From NCBI GenBank assembly GCA_963721585.1, contig CAVRJN010000008.1, positions 558,001 through 622,000 on the forward strand: DNA of 64,000 nucleotides, written 5' to 3'. Below, in pieces: positions 24,681 to 32,262 of the stretch. Made by a program: the position numbers and the translations under genes. How positions within the stretch are numbered: position 1 is the first letter of the stretch; every line of letters begins with the position of its first letter. A model generated the notes under the pieces. The model was not told the DNA's origin. It did no database searches and worked only from the letters and a program-made list of their open reading frames with translations. This stretch comes from Bog-473 sp963721585. Lineage in GTDB: Bacteria; Actinomycetota; Acidimicrobiia; Acidimicrobiales; RAAP-2.

Positions 24681-25648
24681 GAGAGCCGCACCGTGGGCCT
24701 GGGCAACGCCACCGGGTCGAAGTCCTTGAACCGCCGGACCCGGTTGCCGCGCAAGGTGCAGTCGATGACCTCGTCACCCGCGGAGAGCTCCCGGGTGACC
24801 ACGTCGATGGTCGCCCCGTGCAGCTCGTCGCCGGCCAGCTGCTCTCGGACGTGCTTGCGGGCCAGCTGCCGTGACGCCATGTGCGCCTTGCTCACCTGCT
24901 CCACCAGGGCCGGGCCCATGTTGGTCCCCCAGCCCCCCATCGCGCCCTCCATGTAGTACTCGGTCATGCAGTAGGCCCACACCCGGACCGAGGCCAGCGC
25001 CGCCACCACCGCCACCGGCATGAACCCCGCTTCTATCGACTTGGTCAGGCGCTGCCCCGCCAGGTAGGTGCTCCACGGCACCCCGCCGGCGGGCGGCGGG
25101 CCGCCCTCCACCTTGACCGCCGTGCCCAAGAAGTGGAACTCGGTCGTCCCGGTGTCGGCCACGTTGGAGACCTTGTCCAGCACGCCGATCACCCCGTGGG
25201 CGCCGAGGGTCCCGGCCTCCTCGAGCATGCGGGCGTAGGCCGTGTGGTACCCCTGGGCCCAGGCGTCCTCCACCCAGGATTGCTCGATGTTCTGGCCCCA
25301 GGAGCGGTGCTCGTTCGAGACGAAGCCGTGCGGGCAGCGATAGGTCTCCGAGTACGAGCCCGGGGTCTGCTGTCCGCCCATGTAGGGCGACAAGCCGCGC
25401 CCGAAGCCCGAGCCCGCCCCGTACCAACCCCACTGCATGACGCAGAAGCCCTGCACCAAGGCGACGGGTTCGAGCCCGAGATCGAGGCAGGCCGCGAAGT
25501 CGGGCACGCTCAATCCCGAGGAGAACGTGGTGGACTGCAGTCGGCGGACCGCCGCCTCGGGAAGGTCGCCGGCCGGGCCGGCCGGCGTGCCGGCCGCGCC
25601 CGCCGCGTCGAACGGGTCGGCCGAGCCCGGGCCCGAGATGTCGCTCAT
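24677..25648 (-). CDS. Protein with two YbjQ-like domains, copy 2
   Basis: A 323-residue paralogue of its two neighbours. The first unit has LSVPDFAACLDLGLEPVALV then GYHTAYARMLEEAGTLGAHGVIGV and FHFLGTAVKVEG. The second has LTKSIEAGFMPVAVVAAL then MASRQLARKHVREQLAGDELHGATIDV with a degenerate last strand (EVIDCTLRGNRVRRF). The second domain is the most diverged of the six in the operon and lacks the G-T-A-V end. A Cys/His pair (RCPHGF) occurs only in this copy. The start overlaps the upstream stop by one base (TGATG), and the end overlaps the next start by four. Confidence 0.68.
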   Translation of the reverse strand: MSDISGPGSADPFDAAGAAGTPAGPAGDLPEAAVRRLQSTTFSSGLSVPDFAACLDLGLEPVALVQGFCVMQWGWYGAGSGFGRGLSPYMGGQQTPGSYSETYRCPHGFVSNEHRSWGQNIEQSWVEDAWAQGYHTAYARMLEEAGTLGAHGVIGVLDKVSNVADTGTTEFHFLGTAVKVEGGPPPAGGVPWSTYLAGQRLTKSIEAGFMPVAVVAALASVRVWAYCMTEYYMEGAMGGWGTNMGPALVEQVSKAHMASRQLARKHVREQLAGDELHGATIDVVTRELSAGDEVIDCTLRGNRVRRFKDFDPVALPRPTVRLS

Positions 25649-26502
25649 CAGTTATCGAGCGAAATGATGGTGGTCGGCTTGGGCAGGGTGACCTCCCCGC
25701 CGCGCTTGGTGACGGCCGTGCCGAGTGCCAGGAACTCAATGGTGTGCGAGCCCCACTGGTGCGATTTTTCCTCCAGGCGCACCCCCACGATGCCGCTGGC
25801 CTGCAGCTGGGTCGCCTCGTCCTGCATCCGGGTCATGGCGAGTTCCCTGGCCTCGTAGAGCGCCTGGGTGAAGTTGGGGAGCTCGACGTTCTGCCCCATG
25901 GAGCCCAGCGCCTGGGTGAGCTTTCGGTGTGCGATGTGGAAGACACACGTCCCCATGACGAGGCCCTGCGGCACGTGGCCGGTCTGCATCAGGGTCCAGA
26001 AATCCTGACCCGACAGGTCCGACGTGAAAGGCTTGCCCTGGACGTTGCGATACGAGGTCCCGTCCTCGGCCTTGACGGCCGTGCCGAAGGCGATGAACTC
26101 GGCCGAGTCATTGCCCCACTCGTAGTAGTTGACGTCGAGGCGGACGCCGACGACGCCGTCGGCCCCGAGCTCCTGGGCCTCCTCCTCCATCCGGGTCATG
26201 GCGAGCTCTCGCGCCGTGTACATGGCCTCGGTCAGCTTGGTCAGCTCCTGGCTCTGGCCCCATTTCCGGGTCTGAATGCCGATGTGGTAGATCGACGAGC
26301 CCATCACGAAGCCCAGCGGATGGAAGCCGGCCTCCTTGACCAAGAGGAACTCGTTGACCGAGAGGTCGGAGGTGAAGAGGCCGTGCTCCAACTCCTCGAG
26401 GCGGTGTGCGGCGTCTTTGGGGAGGTCGTGGAGAATGGGTGGGGCGGCCACTTGGGACGCCTCCGCCTCACCTCCCCCCGGCTGCTGCGTTTCCTCGGTC
26501 AC
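25648..26502 (-). CDS. Protein with two YbjQ-like domains, copy 1
   Basis: A 284-residue protein and the most regular of the three paralogues. Unit one is FTSDLSVNEFLLVKEAGFHP, then TEAMYTARELAMTRMEEEAQ, LGADGVVGVRLDV and FIAFGTAVKAED. Unit two is FTSDLSGQDFWTLMQTGHVP, then TQALYEARELAMTRMQDEAT, LQASGIVGVRLEE and FLALGTAVTKRG. The A-R-E-x-A-x-x-x-M-x-x-E-A, L-G-A-x-G-V-V-G-V and G-T-A-V-K elements match the YbjQ family. The operon context suggests a joint hetero-oligomer or tandem binding protein, but function is unknown. The N-terminus is acidic and disordered. Confidence 0.72.
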   Translation of the reverse strand: MTEETQQPGGGEAEASQVAAPPILHDLPKDAAHRLEELEHGLFTSDLSVNEFLLVKEAGFHPLGFVMGSSIYHIGIQTRKWGQSQELTKLTEAMYTARELAMTRMEEEAQELGADGVVGVRLDVNYYEWGNDSAEFIAFGTAVKAEDGTSYRNVQGKPFTSDLSGQDFWTLMQTGHVPQGLVMGTCVFHIAHRKLTQALGSMGQNVELPNFTQALYEARELAMTRMQDEATQLQASGIVGVRLEEKSHQWGSHTIEFLALGTAVTKRGGEVTLPKPTTIISLDN

Positions 26503-27005
26503 GACTGGCCTCCGATCACAATGTTCTCCAGCGCGAGACGGGTCTGCTCACTGTTCGCCGCCTCCGATTGCAGGGTGGTCAGCAGCCGGGTGAGCCAGAC
26601 GTCCATGCCGACCTGCTCGCTGCGGATCCGGATGCCCCCCGAGGAGTGCCCGATGGTGCAGCGCACAGTGCCCCCCTCGACGACCGCCTCGAGCGTGTCG
26701 TCGCCCAGGCTGATCCGCACCGACTTGATCTCGTCGGACCGGCGGAAGCGTCCCGCCCGTTCCACCGAGATCCGGTTGCCGAGGGCGTCGGAGAGCTGGG
26801 CCACGAGCAGCTTGAGCATGATGCGAAGGTCGGTGCCGTTCGACGCCAGTTGCGACACGGCCATGCTCAGGTCGAAGGACGCTCCCTCCGCTCCGGTGCC
26901 GGCGTCACTCCCCGACGCCCACGACGCGTCCAGGGTCGCGTCGTTCTCGTCAGCGCCTGGGCCTTCGATCGATCCACCTGGTGAGCCGGCGGGCTCCATT
27001 GACAT
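26499..27005 (-). CDS. Hypothetical protein, first gene of the YbjQ-like operon
   Basis: A 168-residue protein that I do not recognise. The first 40 residues are Gly/Ser/Asp-rich and likely disordered. The rest contains VSQLASNGTDLRIMLKLLVAQLSD, then short strands with SVERAGRFRRSDEIKSVRISLGDD and AVVEGGTVRCTIGHSSGGIRI, and a final helix DVWLTRLLTTLQSEAANSEQ. It has no membrane segment or obvious catalytic motif. The stop overlaps the next gene's ATG by four bases, so it is translated with the YbjQ-like proteins. The start is either the ATG at 27005 or one two codons further in; an upstream GTG at 27026 is also in frame. Confidence 0.6.
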   Translation of the reverse strand: MSMEPAGSPGGSIEGPGADENDATLDASWASGSDAGTGAEGASFDLSMAVSQLASNGTDLRIMLKLLVAQLSDALGNRISVERAGRFRRSDEIKSVRISLGDDTLEAVVEGGTVRCTIGHSSGGIRIRSEQVGMDVWLTRLLTTLQSEAANSEQTRLALENIVIGGQS

Positions 27006-27054
27006 CGGGACGCATCGTACCGCCACCCTCGGGCGGAGACCCCTCGGCCGCTGG

Positions 27055-27504
27055 TCAGGACTGGAGCGGCTCGCAGATCACGACTGGAATGTCCCGCCCG
27101 GCCTTCTTCTGATAGCTCTCGTAGCCCTTGTAGACAGCGACGATGTCCGGCCACAGCGCCGCCTTCTCCTCCGGCGATGCCGTCCTGGCCCGCATGGCGC
27201 GGGTCTCGCCATGCATGGTGACCCGCACGTCGGGGTGCGCGGTCAGGTTCCGGTACCACTGCGGGTCCCGGCTGTCGCCTCCCTTCGAGGCGATCAACAC
27301 CACCCGGCTCTCGTCGTGGATCGGCGAGGTCAGCATGACGGTGCGGGTCTCACCCGACTTGATCCCGATCGTCTGCAGCTCCACGCCCGGCATGCCGAAG
27401 AGGTCATTGGGCCACCGGCCGCCGGTCAGGCGCAGCACCGACTTGTGGGTGAGGTTCAACAGCTTGAATCCCGCGTCGACGAGGGGCTTGCGCTGCTCGG
27501 TCAT
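27055..27504 (-). CDS. Ddn-like deazaflavin (F420)-dependent nitroreductase-family protein
   Basis: A 149-residue split-barrel protein of the Ddn group, which uses coenzyme F420 to reduce quinones or nitro-compounds. Family features are GIKSGETRTVMLTSPIHD, the F420-phosphate region VVLIASKGGDSRDPQWYRNLTAHPDV, and the closing YKGYESYQKKAGRDIPVVICEP. The ATG at 27504 has AAGGA upstream and begins MTEQRKP; the open frame continues upstream without conserved sequence. The gene is 49 bases upstream of the unknown protein that starts the YbjQ-like operon, so it may be its first gene. It also indicates an F420-making host. Confidence 0.85.
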   Translation of the reverse strand: MTEQRKPLVDAGFKLLNLTHKSVLRLTGGRWPNDLFGMPGVELQTIGIKSGETRTVMLTSPIHDESRVVLIASKGGDSRDPQWYRNLTAHPDVRVTMHGETRAMRARTASPEEKAALWPDIVAVYKGYESYQKKAGRDIPVVICEPLQS

Positions 27505-27884
27505 TGTCGTCCTTGTCGTCCTTTGTCTCAATTTCGTTACAGATTCCCTCCACATGCAACCAAATCCGGTGCGCATGCGTCAGTCTCTCGTGTGTGCCGT
27601 GTGTGGCTGTCCCGTCGCCCCTGCCGCTCCGGACGAACCTATAGCGGACGGGCGTGGAGCGCGAACGGCTCGGCCCGCCTCGCCAGGCACGCCGCCCAGG
27701 CCCGCCACACGCCACGCCAGGCACGGGCCGGCACGGCGCGGGCAGGCACGGCACGGATACCGCATGGACTTCCGGCGAACACCCGGTCCTGCCCGTAGGA
27801 GCCGGAGCTCACTCTGTATCATGAGCGCCTGCGCCTCACGCGGAATCGGTTGGGAACAGCGATCACGATCCGACAGGGAGGACG
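27505..27884. other. Divergent intergenic region with GCACGGC-type low complexity
   Basis: About 380 bases between the Ddn-like gene (leftward) and the GH43 gene (rightward). The part near 27655-27770 is a run of imperfect GCACGG/CCACGCC/GGCACGG motifs without a fixed period. No gene was recognised here. GGGAGGACG before 27885 is the ribosome-binding site of the GH43 gene. Promoters for both genes should lie here. Confidence 0.45.
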
Positions 27885-29813
27885 ATGACCTTCTCACCGC
27901 TGTACATGCGACGCCACCTCCGCGCGGGGTTCAGGACGTTGCTGGCCGCCCTCGGAGCGCTCGTCGTGGTCGTCGGCGCCGTCGCGTCCATCGCCCTCGC
28001 GGCCGCCCCACCGGCAAGCGCCGCCAATTGGGCACCGGTGCATGCAGGAGACTTCCCGGACCCGAGCATCCTCCAATGGAACGGCGTGTACTACGGCTTC
28101 TCCACCCAGAACTTCGCTTCGCCCAGCCAGACGATCAACATCCAGGTCTCGGTCTCGTTCAATGGGACCAGTTGGATTCAGCAGAACGGCGTCGATGCGC
28201 TGCCGTCCGTCGGCTCGTGGGCCAAGGCCGGCAACACGTGGGCCCCCAGCGTGGTGCGCGACAACACCGACGACGACTTCGTCATGTACTACGCCGCGAC
28301 GGAACCCCAGACGGGCGACCAGTGCATCGGGGTGGCGACCTCTTCCGCCCCCCAGGGCCCCTACACGGACAACCAGTCCCAGCCCATCGTCTGCCAGAAC
28401 GGCATCGGCTACAGCGATCCGACGGTCGACAGCTCCGGGAACTTCGGCGGCAGCATCGACCCGGACATCTTCACGGACTCGTCCGGAAACAACTGGCTGA
28501 TCTGGAAGAGCGACGGCAATCATCTGAACCCGGCTGTGAACACCATCCTGTGGTCCATACCGCTGAATTCCCACTACATGCCCACGGGCAGCGATCAGCC
28601 GACCGCACTCATGGCGGATGACGCGTCCTGGCAGAGCGGCATCGTGGAGGGTCCCGACATGGTCGAGACGGCGGGCTCCTACACGCTCTTCTATTCCGGC
28701 AGCGACGAGGGCGCCTCCACCTATGCCATCGGCTGGGCCAGCTGCCCCTCGGGTCCGGCAGCTGCCTGTACTGACAGGTCGACGGCCGGACCGTTGCTCA
28801 CGACGTCCTCGGGCATGTCCGGCCCCGGCGGCCCCGACGTGTACTCCCTACCTGCGGTGGGTGGTGGCTCCCCGCAACTCGTGATGGCCTTCGCCGCCTG
28901 GCAGGGGTCGACGATCGGTTACCTCGACTGCGGCATCCGGCCCATGTACCTGGCCGACCTGAGCTTCGAGCCCGGCAACCCGCCCACCCCGGCACTGTCG
29001 CCCACCAACCCCGGCGCGACCCCCGCGGCGAGCCCGTCCTGCCCGATCCCGGCCGAGCCTGCCCCTGGATACTGGCAAGTCGGCTCGGACGGCGGCATCT
29101 TCAGCTTCGGCGCCGCCCAGTTCTACGGCTCGACCGGTTCCATGCGTCTCAACAAGCCGGTGGTCGGTATGGCGGCGGCGCCCGGCGGCAACGGCTACTG
29201 GCTCGTGGCGAGCGACGGCGGCGTGTTCGCCTACGGCAACGCGCAGTTCTACGGCTCGACGGGCAGCATCACGCTCAACAAGCCGATCATCGGCTTGATC
29301 CCCACCCTCGACGGCGGGGGCTACTGGTTGATCGCCAGCGACGGCGGTGTATTCGCGTTCGGCGATGCCAAGTTCTACGGCTCCACCGCGAGCGACAATC
29401 TGGCCTACCCGATCACCGCAGCGGCGCCGAGCTTCCTCAACGGCGGCTACTGGCTCGTCGATGCCAACGGCCAGGTCTTCAATTTCGGCGACGCATCGAA
29501 CGAGGGCCAGCCCCCCTTCGCCCCCGGCGGCTACCGCATCACCGGGATGGCGGGCACGCAGAGTTCGAACGGCTACTGGCTGGCCAGCGCGAACGGGAAC
29601 GTGGCCGACTTCGGCGACGCGGCACCCTACGGCTCCATGATCGGCACCAACCTGAACGCGCCGGTCGTGGGAATGGCGGCGAACAGCAGCGCGTCCGGCT
29701 ACTGGCTCCAGGGCGCCGACGGCGGCATCTTCACCTTCGGCAAGGCCCAGTTCTACGGCTCAATGGGGGGCCGTCACCTCAACGCGCCCATGGTCGGCAT
29801 CGCGGCCACGTGA
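27885..29813 (+). CDS. Secreted GH43-like glycoside hydrolase with six GYW-SDGGIF repeats
   Basis: A 642-residue exported protein. The signal peptide is a long basic start, then LAALGALVVVVGAVASIALAAAP. The five-bladed GH43-like domain (about 45-360) has the three expected acids: base Asp in HAGDFPDPSILQW, pKa-modulating Asp in SIDPDIFTD, and acid Glu in VEGPDMVETAG. It should cleave arabinan- or xylan-type glycans, but the exact substrate is not known. The C-terminal half (about 385-640) is six repeats of about 45 residues built on GYWxVxSDGGxFxFGxAxFYGS. These look like propeller blades and are frequent in acidimicrobial secreted proteins. RBS GGAGG. A perfect hairpin follows. Confidence 0.82.
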   Translation: MTFSPLYMRRHLRAGFRTLLAALGALVVVVGAVASIALAAAPPASAANWAPVHAGDFPDPSILQWNGVYYGFSTQNFASPSQTINIQVSVSFNGTSWIQQNGVDALPSVGSWAKAGNTWAPSVVRDNTDDDFVMYYAATEPQTGDQCIGVATSSAPQGPYTDNQSQPIVCQNGIGYSDPTVDSSGNFGGSIDPDIFTDSSGNNWLIWKSDGNHLNPAVNTILWSIPLNSHYMPTGSDQPTALMADDASWQSGIVEGPDMVETAGSYTLFYSGSDEGASTYAIGWASCPSGPAAACTDRSTAGPLLTTSSGMSGPGGPDVYSLPAVGGGSPQLVMAFAAWQGSTIGYLDCGIRPMYLADLSFEPGNPPTPALSPTNPGATPAASPSCPIPAEPAPGYWQVGSDGGIFSFGAAQFYGSTGSMRLNKPVVGMAAAPGGNGYWLVASDGGVFAYGNAQFYGSTGSITLNKPIIGLIPTLDGGGYWLIASDGGVFAFGDAKFYGSTASDNLAYPITAAAPSFLNGGYWLVDANGQVFNFGDASNEGQPPFAPGGYRITGMAGTQSSNGYWLASANGNVADFGDAAPYGSMIGTNLNAPVVGMAANSSASGYWLQGADGGIFTFGKAQFYGSMGGRHLNAPMVGIAAT

Positions 29814-29816
29814 CGC

Positions 29817-29842
29817 GCCCTGCGCCGGCGCCGGCGCAGGGC
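29817..29842 (+). terminator. Perfect 26-base palindrome after the GH43 gene
   Basis: GCCCTGCGCCGGC (29817-29829) is followed immediately by its exact reverse complement (29830-29842). It lies four bases after the GH43 stop codon and could fold as an 11-bp hairpin with a 4-base loop. It probably terminates transcription rightward and also insulates the convergent secreted-repeat gene. Confidence 0.65.
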
Positions 29843-29901
29843 CGAACGAAACCCGTCGACTCCGCGTGCCTCGAGCGGTCCCCCGAGCCCCACCCGGTCC
29901 C

Positions 29902-30732
29902 CTAGTAGCCGTACCCTCCGCCACCGGGGCCGGTCATCGGGGTGGTGGTCGTGGGTGGCGGAGGGGAGGTCGTCGGCGTCGTGGTCGGTGCCGCCGGTGC
30001 CGCCGGAGCCACCGGTACCGCCGGAGCCGAGGTGACTGGCGTCGATGGCCCGGTCGCCGGTGTCGGCGCCTGCGTCGTCGACGTCACAGGCCGCGGGGTC
30101 GAAGCGGCGGGGGCCGTGGTCGATGTCGGTGCGGGGACGGCGGGGGCGGCGACCACCGCGCTGGCCGGGATGCCGTTCTTCAGCACGGCGAACCATTCCC
30201 CAGCGACGTTCTGTCCGTGCGCCTGCCCCTTCTTCTTGTCCCCCTCGAAGCGGTACAGCGGGAGCTTGTCGAACGCGACCTGCCAGTGGCCGTTGGCGAC
30301 CTTCAGCAGCGACAGGCCCTTTACGCCGCGCGGTCCCGAGACGTGCGCACCCTTGGGAGCGAGAAGCGGCGGCCAGATGCTCGCGCAGGCGCCGGTACAG
30401 GTCGACGTGCCCGGAGAGTCCTTCGTGAAGCGATACAGCGTGAGACCCGACGCGGTGGCGAGCACGGTCCCGACGCCGGCCACCCTGGCGGTCGAGATCG
30501 TGACGGTCCCACCGGTGGTCGTCGTCGCCCCGGCGGACCCGGCCGGCGCCGCCAGGACCAGGGCGAAGGAGAGGGCCGCGGCGGCCAGCCCGGCGGTGGA
30601 GAGAGCCCCGGCAACGGCCTGACCCCAGACACGTCCGGCCCCGCCTGCCGGGACTCTCCCCGCCTTCCAGCCACCTGGGTCTTGTCGGCCACCGTCCCCG
30701 TGCCCGCCGTCCGTGCGTCCTGCTGCCGCCAT
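29902..30732 (-). CDS. Secreted-repeat lipoprotein-like protein (PF03640-type)
   Basis: A 276-residue exported protein. A basic/Gly-rich start leads to a hydrophobic segment, STAGLAAAALSFALVLAAPAG. Two copies of the secreted-repeat unit follow: LATASGLTLYRFTKDSPGTSTCTGAC with ASIWPPLLAP, and WQVAFDKLPLYRFEGDKKKGQ with AGEWFAVLKN. The cysteine pair in STCTGAC is typical. The C-terminal 100 residues are Thr/Pro/Ala-rich low-complexity sequence ending GPGGGGYGY, probably a wall-spanning linker. Function is unknown; relatives are extracellular lipoproteins. It is divergent from the VOC gene with a tandem repeat array between. Confidence 0.75.
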   Translation of the reverse strand: MAAAGRTDGGHGDGGRQDPGGWKAGRVPAGGAGRVWGQAVAGALSTAGLAAAALSFALVLAAPAGSAGATTTTGGTVTISTARVAGVGTVLATASGLTLYRFTKDSPGTSTCTGACASIWPPLLAPKGAHVSGPRGVKGLSLLKVANGHWQVAFDKLPLYRFEGDKKKGQAHGQNVAGEWFAVLKNGIPASAVVAAPAVPAPTSTTAPAASTPRPVTSTTQAPTPATGPSTPVTSAPAVPVAPAAPAAPTTTPTTSPPPPTTTTPMTGPGGGGYGY

Positions 30733-30832
30733 CTCGAGTGGTCCTTTCGTGGTTTCGGTTGCCCGGGGGTCATACGGCTCGAGGCTCCGGCAGGATTGCG
30801 GCCTATCCTGGGCGGGCGTCGGGCCGCAGGGT

Positions 30833-30923
30833 CACATGCGACGTGGCACATGCGACGTGGCACATGCGACGTGGCACATGCGACGTGGCACATGCGACGT
30901 GGCACATGCGACGTGGCACATGC
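30833..30923. repeat. Tandem 14-bp repeats, six full copies plus a partial
   Basis: The unit is CACATGCGACGTGG, with copies starting at 30833, 30847, 30861, 30875, 30889 and 30903 and a seven-base partial from 30917. All full copies are identical. The array ends 27 bases before the VOC start codon and lies in the promoter region shared with the divergent secreted-repeat gene. The unit contains ATG and ACGT. Candidate roles are a multi-site operator or a slippage-prone expression spacer. Confidence 0.9.
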
Positions 30924-30950
30924 ACAGCGGCGCTGAGGGAGGGCAGGCAC

Positions 30951-31571
30951 ATGACAGGCAAGGGCAACACGGGCGGATTCGAGCTGCGGGGCATCAACCA
31001 CCTCGCCCTCGTGTGCCGCGACATGGAGCGGACGGTCGACTTCTACAGCAACGTCCTTGGCATGCCGCTGGTCAAGACGATCGAGCTGCCGGCCGGGATG
31101 GGACAGCACTTCTTCTTCGACTGCGGTGGCGGTGACTGCCTCGCCTTCTTCTGGTTCCCCGACGCCCCCGACGGTGTGCCCGGCATCAGCGCCCCGGCGG
31201 CCCGGCCCGATCAGGGAGATCTCACGAGCGCCGTCGGCTCCATGAACCATGTCGCCTTCGACGTGGCGCCCGAGAAGATCGAGGAGTACCGGGACCGGCT
31301 CGTCGCCGCCGGCATCCCCTGCACCGAAGTCGCCAACCACGACGACTCCGAGTGGGGCATCAGCGAGGAGTTGCACGAGGGCGTCTTCGTGCGCAGCGTC
31401 TACTTCCAGGATCCCGACGGGATCCTGCTCGAGTTCGCCTGCTGGTTGCGCTCGTTCGCCCCATCCGACGTCGCCCACGCCCCCGCCGGGACCCCGGCGA
31501 AGGCCGAAGGTGTCGACCTGGCCGCCGAGCCCGAGCTGGCAGCCCCCGCAGCCCGGCCGATCCGGGTCTGA
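30951..31571 (+). CDS. VOC-superfamily dioxygenase/lyase-like protein
   Basis: A 206-residue VOC protein with both halves of the fold. The first is GINHLALVCRDMERTVDFY with DCLAFFWFPDAP. The second is SMNHVAFDVAPEKIEEYRDRL with VRSVYFQDPDGILLEFACW, giving His and Glu metal ligands. The C-terminal 40 residues are Ala/Pro/Glu-rich. GAGGGAGGG precedes the ATG at 30951; the frame continues upstream through the 14-bp repeats, but those residues are not protein-like. It is the first of three genes with a carboxymuconolactone-decarboxylase-like and a CrtC-like protein, suggesting ring- or terpene-compound metabolism (inference). Confidence 0.8.
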   Translation: MTGKGNTGGFELRGINHLALVCRDMERTVDFYSNVLGMPLVKTIELPAGMGQHFFFDCGGGDCLAFFWFPDAPDGVPGISAPAARPDQGDLTSAVGSMNHVAFDVAPEKIEEYRDRLVAAGIPCTEVANHDDSEWGISEELHEGVFVRSVYFQDPDGILLEFACWLRSFAPSDVAHAPAGTPAKAEGVDLAAEPELAAPAARPIRV

Positions 31572-31623
31572 CCCCGCCGATTCAAGACCCCGCCCAACCC
31601 AGAGATCGCGCCCAATCCAGACC

Positions 31624-32262
31624 ATGCCCCGCCTCCGACAGGTACCCAAGGACGAAGCAACCGCCCCCATCGTGACCACCATGTACGAGTGGCTCTTCGA
31701 GGGCCGCGACCCTGTCGCGGAGCCGGGCCGCTGGGATGGGACACCGGGCGACTGGTGGACGGTGTTCGCCAACAGTCCCGACATCCTCGACCACTGCGTC
31801 AAGGGGTTCGGGCTGTACCAGTCGCCCGACCGCACCCTCGACCCCAAGTTGCGCGAGCTCGGCCAGATCCGCGCCGGATACGCCGCCGCCAGCCAGTTCG
31901 TCTACAGCCAGCACGCCAAGTCCATGCGCGAGCTCGGCATGCCCGAGGAGCAGATCACGCACATCCCGGCGTGGAGTGTCGCCCCCGAGAGCACCTACGA
32001 CGCCGCCGAGCGGGCCGTCCTCGCCTACACCGACAGCCTCGTCTACGACCACGGCCGCGTGCCCGACGAGCTCTTCGCCGAGCTGCGCCGCCATCTCGAC
32101 GACGTCGCCATCCTCGAGCTCACCTACATCACCACGCTGTACTTTCAACACGCCGTGATGTCCAGAGCCCTGCGCACCGAGTTCGACGACCGCGACGATC
32201 CCATCGTGGAGGTGGCCGGTCCCGAGGGGGCCTCCGCCATGCATCCGGGACGGACCCGGTGA
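31624..32262 (+). CDS. Carboxymuconolactone decarboxylase/AhpD-like family protein
   Basis: A 212-residue helical protein of the carboxymuconolactone-decarboxylase superfamily. The core motif is KLRELGQIRAGYAAASQFVYSQHAKSM near residue 78, with the catalytic-type Glu and His. A downstream helix, LDDVAILELTYITTLYFQHAV, is also typical. The redox CxxC of AhpD is absent, so a peroxidase role is unlikely; a decarboxylase or unknown hydrolase role is more plausible. It lies 52 bases after the VOC gene and overlaps the following GTG start by four bases. Confidence 0.75.
   Translation: MPRLRQVPKDEATAPIVTTMYEWLFEGRDPVAEPGRWDGTPGDWWTVFANSPDILDHCVKGFGLYQSPDRTLDPKLRELGQIRAGYAAASQFVYSQHAKSMRELGMPEEQITHIPAWSVAPESTYDAAERAVLAYTDSLVYDHGRVPDELFAELRRHLDDVAILELTYITTLYFQHAVMSRALRTEFDDRDDPIVEVAGPEGASAMHPGRTR

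Noticed and set aside
30833..30923. Possible CRISPR array
   Set aside because: The 14-bp units are contiguous with no spacers, and no cas gene is nearby.
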